DNA of 62,000 bases, taken from the NCBI RefSeq assembly GCF_964340395.1, contig NC_135555.1, positions 10,503,931-10,565,930 on the forward strand, written 5' to 3'. The notes beneath the pieces are model-generated. The model was not told the DNA's origin and did not search any database. It worked only from the letters and a program-made list of their open reading frames with translations. This document shows positions 1 through 62,000 of this stretch, piece by piece. Position 1 is the first letter of the stretch, and every line of letters begins with the position of its first letter. Origin of the DNA: Glandiceps talaboti (Eukaryota > Hemichordata > Enteropneusta > Spengelidae). Position numbers and translations under genes: made by a program.

Positions 1-1020
1 TCCCGATCCCCCAGAGCTTCCCTGGAGAGTGTAGGTATAAGGTAAAATCCCCTTGCCTGGAAACTGGGGTCCTCATACCCTGATCCCCATCGGCGTTACA
101 TGTAATCTCAAAGCAAGCATTGACAAGTTATTCCATGAGCCCCGTTGTGACATACTGCAAAAGTCAGTTGAGGGAAATAAAGAACGTATATCGTTAGCAG
201 TACAATGACCCATGCACACAACCTATTTGTCGCCGAGGGACTAAACTTTGATTTCCTCACACGTACGTACATACTCACTCTGTCCTACTTCAGATAAGTC
301 TGCCCGCAAACAACCATCCTTTCTATGATTAAGGTCTTTGAGAAAATTCCTGATGAATAAGACTTCGCTTGAGTAAATCCCTTCTAGATAAACTAACATA
401 CCAGGAGTGACTTGATAAACAGAATGAATGATTCCTAATGAGCGAACAACCAGTACGCGAGACAATAATACTCACTTTTCAACTTCGTACTCTTGCTCCT
501 GAGTTTATGTCACCAAAACCCGGTTCTCCCGATCGTAATCCGACAAACACGGTCACATTTGAGGGGATAAAATCCCCGTGTGAAGACCGTGAACTTGCGC
601 AATCTAGAAATACCGACGATCCCCAAATCTTGCGGTTACGTACCACACAGAATGTTGTGCATGAAAAAGGACTTCACACAATACACATGCACTTTCCTCC
701 AAGTCCTTGCTGTATTGTGAGAAACCAATTACTGGCTACATTATTCATGTTGTTAATTTCCGTCCTTGGAGCGTTGATTGGTCCAGGCGGAGGAAGTGTT
801 TACAATTTAGTGAAACCTAAGAACAGTGCAGCTGTGTGTCTGGGTGTCCCACTGGCTGACTGTTCGAGATTCCTCAGCTTCGGCTGATTGGTGAAAGTGT
901 GTCGGATTCACTCGGCTTATTTCCGTTGCGTTGTCATGCCATCATAGACAACGACCACACACGAACAACACATGTTACTAGTAATTTACTAGATATACAT
1001 ACTAGTAACATGTTTATATC
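1..1020. other. CpG-rich unassigned DNA, possible exons or promoter of a neighbouring gene
   Basis: Roughly 27 CpG fall between 421 and 960, far above the AT-rich surroundings. A plus-strand ORF at 438-887 (149 codons) has a hydrophobic run (ATLFMLLISVLGALIG) but no family I recognise. On the minus strand an open stretch at 279-465 ends in a good donor (AGA|GTGAGTATG). This could be the edge of an unrecognised gene or a transposon relic. I assign no function. Confidence 0.3.
970..1013. repeat. Perfect 14-bp inverted repeat with 16-nt loop
   Basis: ACATGTTACTAGTA at 970-983 is matched exactly in reverse complement by TACTAGTAACATGT at 1000-1013. The loop is AT-rich. It could form a hairpin or be a short palindromic element; no other copy was noticed. 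Confidence 0.8.
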
Positions 1021-1797
1021 ACACACAAGTTTGTATCTGTAATACTAAGCTAAAGCATATGCAATGACATGTGTACTGTACCTGTATATGCCGTAATAAT
1101 CAAAATGTGCTGAAAAAATCCTCTCATTTCAGATGGATGATGGATTTTCATCACCTTATAATATTGGTTCATTTTTGCTTATATAAGATATATGACAACA
1201 TTTAGTGTGAAAATTACAATAAAATACAAATGTCGGAATAAAATTACAAAGATGATCTTTTTGTGACTATTTCATTCATGGACAGCCTCTTTACAATCAC
1301 CAACAATCCTGCCAACTTCGTCAACACTGAGGAAGAAGACCACCTAAAAAGTTAACAAAGAATGCCAAATCAGAGTCATTGCAATGCCTGTTGACAGGCC
1401 ATAGCCATTTCTGTAAATACAAAACGCCACAGTTTTCACTTAAAGTATACATATAATGTGTGTAGTAAAATAAACATCCATAACATGTAATTTGTACAAG
1501 TTAGTTCACTTTAGCTGTTGAAGATTGCAATCATCTTGAATTTTATCCTTTCAGGCAAATTACTGAATCTCCTGCAAGAATGTGGTATTTTTACTTAGTA
1601 CTATCTGACTTACAACTCTGATTGTTATGTCTACTACTGCAAACATACTAATAAGCCAAGCATACTGTGATCACCAATCAACTACTCCATTCATTCATTT
1701 GTGTAGTGACAGTTTCATTATGACATTCACACCACATGATGAGAGATGGCGACCACTTGTTTTTCAACGTTTACGTTTTTTTGTGACAAGTTAGCTG

Positions 1798-1810
1798 CCA
1801 CTAGAGGGCG
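1798..1810 (+). promoter_or_regulatory. CTCF-like motif downstream of SPG7
   Basis: CCACTAGAGGGCG fits the vertebrate CTCF core CCASYAGRGGGC. Whether it is bound here is unknown; the same core sits in repeats at 57147, 57265 and, more weakly, 59179-59497. Confidence 0.35.
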
Positions 1811-2820
1811 TTATATAACAGAGAAGTTATACCCGGTCTGAAGCTTTGCTATTTCCTTTTAAAATTAGTCAATTAACTTTTTCTGTTGATGACTACAATT
1901 TCAAGTACAAGTGAAAAGTTTGTGATAACCATAATTTTCACCTCTTAATAATAACAGTATGGCTGGTGTAATTGGGAAATAAACACCCACAGAATTCTCA
2001 GTAACTACAACAGCCTCATGCTCAGAGGGTCAAAATTGAAGGTTTAGCTTATTCTCACACACCTATAGTAATGTAGTGAAAGTGAATGTGACGACCAACA
2101 AATCCAATGTTTGTTATTTTTATGACATGCCTAGGTGGTAAAATTCTTTTTCAGGAGCAAACGATAATTCTAACAGATGTACGAACATGTATTACTTCAG
2201 TCTGTTGCTTGACAATATACATTGTAAAAAACACAAGGGGGGTTATCTCTTCTCTCTCTCTGTATTGTGCAGAATCTATTAGTATTAGCACTAAATTTCA
2301 ACAAATTTGACCAATAATATTTGTAGTAAGAAATTGCTCTGAAAAAAATAAAAGAAACTTTCAACAAGTATAAGATTCTGTACAATTTAATTTTAATCAT
2401 ACTGTCAACACCACAAAAAAAAAGTTATTTTCATGTGTGTCTTTGAAATCAGTCATCAATCAGATAAAGTGCCCGGTTTTGAAAAGTTAAACACTTCCAT
2501 ATTTGACTGTAGTACAAAGGTAGGTAGGTCATAATTGTGACACTACTACACACATTCATTTATTATTGGGGTGTATGATATTTGCATTCAACAACACAAT
2601 CAACAGCTGTGTAGATAACTGAGAGTCTTCATTTAAAAAAAGAAGAAGACTTTACAATGTAACATCTACATTCAAATGACATAGGTATGACCAGTACCTA
2701 CTGCATATATTCACTGTCAGGTCTTGCCTCCCCACAGTCATAACCAGTGTGCCCTCTAATGATAGCCAAACTTTGTTGTTGTGAATCAAAATGATAAAAC
2801 CTGGCATTTCTTGTGAGTCA

Positions 2821-3006
2821 CCACATAGTAAGAGATAGGGGAACACCAAATTTTGGTGCATCACTAGAAAGTGTGTGCATCAGTGGCACGTCATATTAGC
2901 TTAGTAGACACACTGTGACTGACCACATAGTAAGAGATAGAGAGATACAAAATTTTAGTGCGTCACTAGAAACTGTGTGCGTCAGTGGCGCATCAAATTG
3001 GCTTAG
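2821..3006. repeat. Two-copy tandem duplication, period 102 bp
   Basis: CCACATAGTAAGAGATAG begins at 2821 and again at 2923. Downstream sequence (AAATTTTGGTGCATCACTAG against AAATTTTAGTGCGTCACTAG) also matches. Confidence 0.85.
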
Positions 3007-3387
3007 ATTGCACACTAGTCATAACTTCAGCCGGTAATCACTAAGTTTGGTCCCCTGGTTTTTCACTGATCTCTTGTGTTTGTTCTTTTAGTTACTGCTG
3101 TGAAGCAAAAGCTGTTGGTCATTTTGATTTACTTTTTGCATAACAAAATAACCAAGATTTGCATCTTTTATCAACGTTACAAATTTTCAGTGAAATCTTG
3201 ACGTCATGATGGTGAACAATTTATATTTAGTCAAATCATAATGCATTTACATGAAAAATTACAATAGCTGTAACTTGAGCTATTAATGCAGTAAACATCT
3301 GTGAAATAAACTGTTGAAACTTCTGCTGTTACTTTGTTTAACCCAGTTAATTTCCTTGAGGCTTAGACAATAAACCCACACATTTCT

Positions 3388-3541
3388 TTTATTATCTCAA
3401 ACGCACCAGGTAGAATCTTTCATATAAAAAAGTTTGGAGAGAGATTTTAAGAACTGTGATGTTCCATGAAAATGGTTCCCCAAGGCACATTCAACCACAA
3501 AGACTTATAGAAGGGCAATTCAGTGAGGAGGTGAATTTAAT
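3388..3541 (-). promoter_or_regulatory. Candidate SPG7 polyadenylation signals
   Basis: On the minus strand ATTAAA lies at 3541-3536 and AATAAA at 3393-3388, about 140 and 290 bp after the stop codon. Either could set the 3' end. Chosen by motif and distance only; in AT-rich DNA such hexamers also occur by chance. Confidence 0.3.
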
Positions 3542-3681
3542 TACTTCTAGTAATGGTTTGGTGGATTTTTTCAGTGAAAAGTATCAGATCTGGGGCTTCA
3601 ACCATTAGTTTCTTCTGTGGTCTTTACAGATTCAATTTTCATCACCATACAAATTTGAAAAAACTCAAATTATTTCACTGA

Positions 3682-19637
<15,956 letters not shown>

Positions 19638-20021
19638 TATTAAAACTCTGCACTTAAATTATTTAGAAAACTAACAAACTACGCCAGAAATTTCGGTTTA
19701 CAGAGGAAAAACATAGTTTGAGACATTAGCGCAAGGAGGTCGCCATTGTGAATGTGGCATTGTGGGTAAATATAGGTAAAACAAAACTACTCAAAATTTG
19801 TTGTGTTTAGATGAATCATTTTACGTTTTCTTGTAGGATATTCGACGATTTACACATCCAGAGATAACAAAATTCAATAATGATTCAGAGAACATGTATT
19901 TTCCAGATGAAAATTTATAGCCAATGAGAAGGGCTGTTACAAATGTTTTTGTTAAGGAGGTCATATGATGATCAAAAGCCAATAATACAAAGGCTTTTTA
20001 CCGCGTAAAGTCAAAGGCGCC
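19638..20021. promoter_or_regulatory. Probable SPG7 promoter / divergent promoter region
   Basis: Directly upstream of the SPG7 start and facing the ANKRD gene. It is richer in CpG than the surrounding DNA. It contains CGCCATTGTG near 19739, CCCACAATGCC on the minus strand near 19752-19762 (resembling a ZNF143-type half-site), and GGCGCCATGT at 20016. CCAT-core sites next to G+C are typical YY1-like promoter motifs. No TATA box is evident in a good place. No transcription start can be fixed from sequence. Confidence 0.45.
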
Positions 20022-20297
20022 ATGTCTGATTACGGTGGGTACCTTAGTTTTTATGAAGATTTTAATAATTTTTTAGAGAAAGAGGATGATTATGATGAGG
20101 TAATTGGAAGATCACCAAACGCCCCAGCTGCCTGCCAAATATTGAGGCTGGAATCGTTTGCGATCTCTCCAAACAACTCCGACATCCTCGTAGTACCGTA
20201 TCTCAAACATGGCAATGTAGTTGATGGAAATCATGGAATGAAAGTGATGAGGGATTTTGTTTCCCGGGTGATGAGCCACCTAGGATCACAAAATTGA
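20022..20297 (+). CDS. Unrecognised 91-residue ORF between the divergent genes
   Basis: An ATG in a strong context (GCGCCATGT) opens 91 codons ending in TGA. The protein starts MSDYGGYLSFYEDFNNFLEK, has an acidic stretch (EKEDDYDE), then mixed hydrophobic segments (ILVVPYLKHGN), and ends MKVMRDFVSRVMSHLGSQN. It has no signal peptide or membrane helix and I do not recognise the family. Composition looks protein-like and the DNA is CpG-richer than average. It could be a small single-exon gene, an exon of a longer gene (GTGGGT right after the fifth codon could be a donor), or a chance ORF in a 5' leader. Confidence 0.4.
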   Translation: MSDYGGYLSFYEDFNNFLEKEDDYDEVIGRSPNAPAACQILRLESFAISPNNSDILVVPYLKHGNVVDGNHGMKVMRDFVSRVMSHLGSQN

Positions 20298-21556
20298 GCT
20301 TGGTACTATCACTTAATATACTGTTGTTCTAATAGCATGGAAAATTTCATAGATTTACCACGCGTGTTTTACATTCATTGTGAACTTCTTTTCATACTGT
20401 CCAGAATGCAGGAAGGGACCAATGCTTTACACCGGCTGTATTACTGTTCTCTGTCAAACTTTATTTCCTCAAATTTGTCCAAATATATCTAGTCTCACTT
20501 CGCATTCGTTTGTTGATCATAAATGCAGAACAGATTCTGATTTTATGATGTACCTTGTGTACACATATGTGCAGATTTTAACGAATTTGTAATTAATGTG
20601 GTTTAAGTCCAACATAGCAGTCTGAACAAAAGATATGGTTTCATGATGTGCAGCAACAGGTTGGGGGCATGTCCAAATTCAATGAATACATTAAAATACA
20701 GGCACAACCCTGTGTTTGCTGGTAAACTCCAGTGTCCTTTATTTACTTATCATAGTAAATCACAAGTACCAAGACTTCTTTTCGTCCTAATGTTGAGTAC
20801 TGTAACATTCAAATTCACATTGACAGGTACTCAGTGTACTGTTATGTATGTGGCAAACATATGTATTGAAAACCCTAATTGTCACCTAAACTAAATCTTT
20901 GACCTTGCGGGTTGAAATTTGAATGTTTAACAATGTATTTAGAAACCTTGATGTATTATTTTGCCATATTTGTTTAAAATCACATCACACAAATCAGTAG
21001 AACTGAAAGATGAATTTTATTACTATAATTACTCACAATTCCTTCAGATTTAATCCGAAAGAGAGTCACGCAACAATTATGAAGCTAGAATAAATTATTT
21101 TGACTTCTAGACAGGCTTATTCTGAGATCATAGCAGTAAGTTTTATGAGGTAACAGGTCTCAGATAGTTTTATAGTCATATTTTCAATGTGGTGAGTAAG
21201 GATAAGTCGTATGTGACGCTAGAATAATTTACTCTCATCACAAAGAAAAAATAGACAAAGCTGTCAGGATTTTTATCGTGCCCCTGTAAATACAAATATA
21301 CATCACAGCAGATTTTAGCTTCTACAGTACAACAGTTCATCACCTCAACTATTTTTACAACACTGCTTGGTGTGTTTTGAATTCTGACTCACGTTCCTTT
21401 CCTTTGTTACAGGTCTAACAACATAAGGGGATTTTTTGTACCAAGGATAATACCAATGCACTGCCTAAATTCACCTTTGGATTTTATTGTTCATTAAAAA
21501 AAGTCGTCCGTTTGGGGGTGTTCCCCCCATCAAACCATATGCTCGTTTTTCAAGAT
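20298..21556. other. Intergenic / ANKRD 5' leader region
   Basis: No recognised gene. An ANKRD 5' noncoding exon probably lies between about 19800 and 21556, but I cannot fix its edges. AT-rich sequence with short chance ORFs. Confidence 0.5.

Positions 21557-62000
<40,444 letters not shown>

Larger units (their letters stand above)
1021..3681. other. SPG7 downstream flank without a recognised gene
   Basis: AT-rich DNA with only short chance ORFs. It holds a 102-bp tandem duplication (2821-3006), one CTCF-like motif (1798-1810) and the SPG7 polyadenylation candidates. No RNA gene was recognised. Confidence 0.6.

Noticed and set aside
20380-20592. 70-codon Cys-rich frame downstream of the 91-codon ORF
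   Set aside because: No good start context, no continuity with the upstream ORF and no recognised motif.

Overview
This window is nuclear DNA of an animal, most likely an invertebrate bilaterian. Genes are split by GT-AG introns, the DNA is AT-rich with few CpG outside exons and a few islands, there is a tRNA-derived SINE with an ATT tail, many short non-autonomous DNA transposons, and abundant microsatellites. I cannot name the phylum from sequence alone.

Two protein genes are clear. On the minus strand, 3682-19637 holds a complete SPG7 (paraplegin) gene. I rebuilt 17 coding exons joined by GT-AG introns with matching phases, giving 791 codons plus a stop. The protein has a mitochondrial-type N terminus, two membrane segments, an AAA+ module (Walker A GPPGCGKT, Walker B VYVDEIDA) and an intact HESGH zinc protease site. 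On the plus strand, from about 21557 to beyond the right edge, lies an ANKRD11/ANKRD12-type ankyrin-repeat chromatin co-regulator. Seven coding exons are visible (at least 925 residues); the last is a long Ser-rich exon still open at base 62000.

The two genes are head to head, with start codons 1.9 kb apart. In human, SPG7 and ANKRD11 are also divergent neighbours on 16q24.3, so this looks like an old conserved gene pair, possibly with a shared promoter region. The stretch between them is CpG-richer than its surroundings and holds an unrecognised 91-codon ORF with a good start context.

Layout: 1-1020, CpG-rich unassigned DNA with possible unrecognised exons; 1021-3681, SPG7 downstream flank; 3682-19637, SPG7, whose introns carry a 21-bp minisatellite, two copies of one foldback element, two copies of another, a TTAA-flanked MITE, a 538-bp MITE with a 9-12 bp target duplication next to a splice donor, two SINE-like copies and a tandem array rich in TCAAGGTCA-type half-sites; 19638-21556, intergenic/promoter; 21557-23876, first two ANKRD coding exons; 23877-56934, a 33-kb intron with no convincing gene but many tandem arrays, a large mirrored repeat, a hAT-like MITE inside a TATG microsatellite and G-runs; 56935-62000, the SERQQ segment, ankyrin repeats and Ser-rich exon.

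The two genes have separate jobs: mitochondrial inner-membrane proteolysis and nuclear transcriptional regulation. Their link here is positional. I see no operon, CRISPR array or novel multi-gene system.
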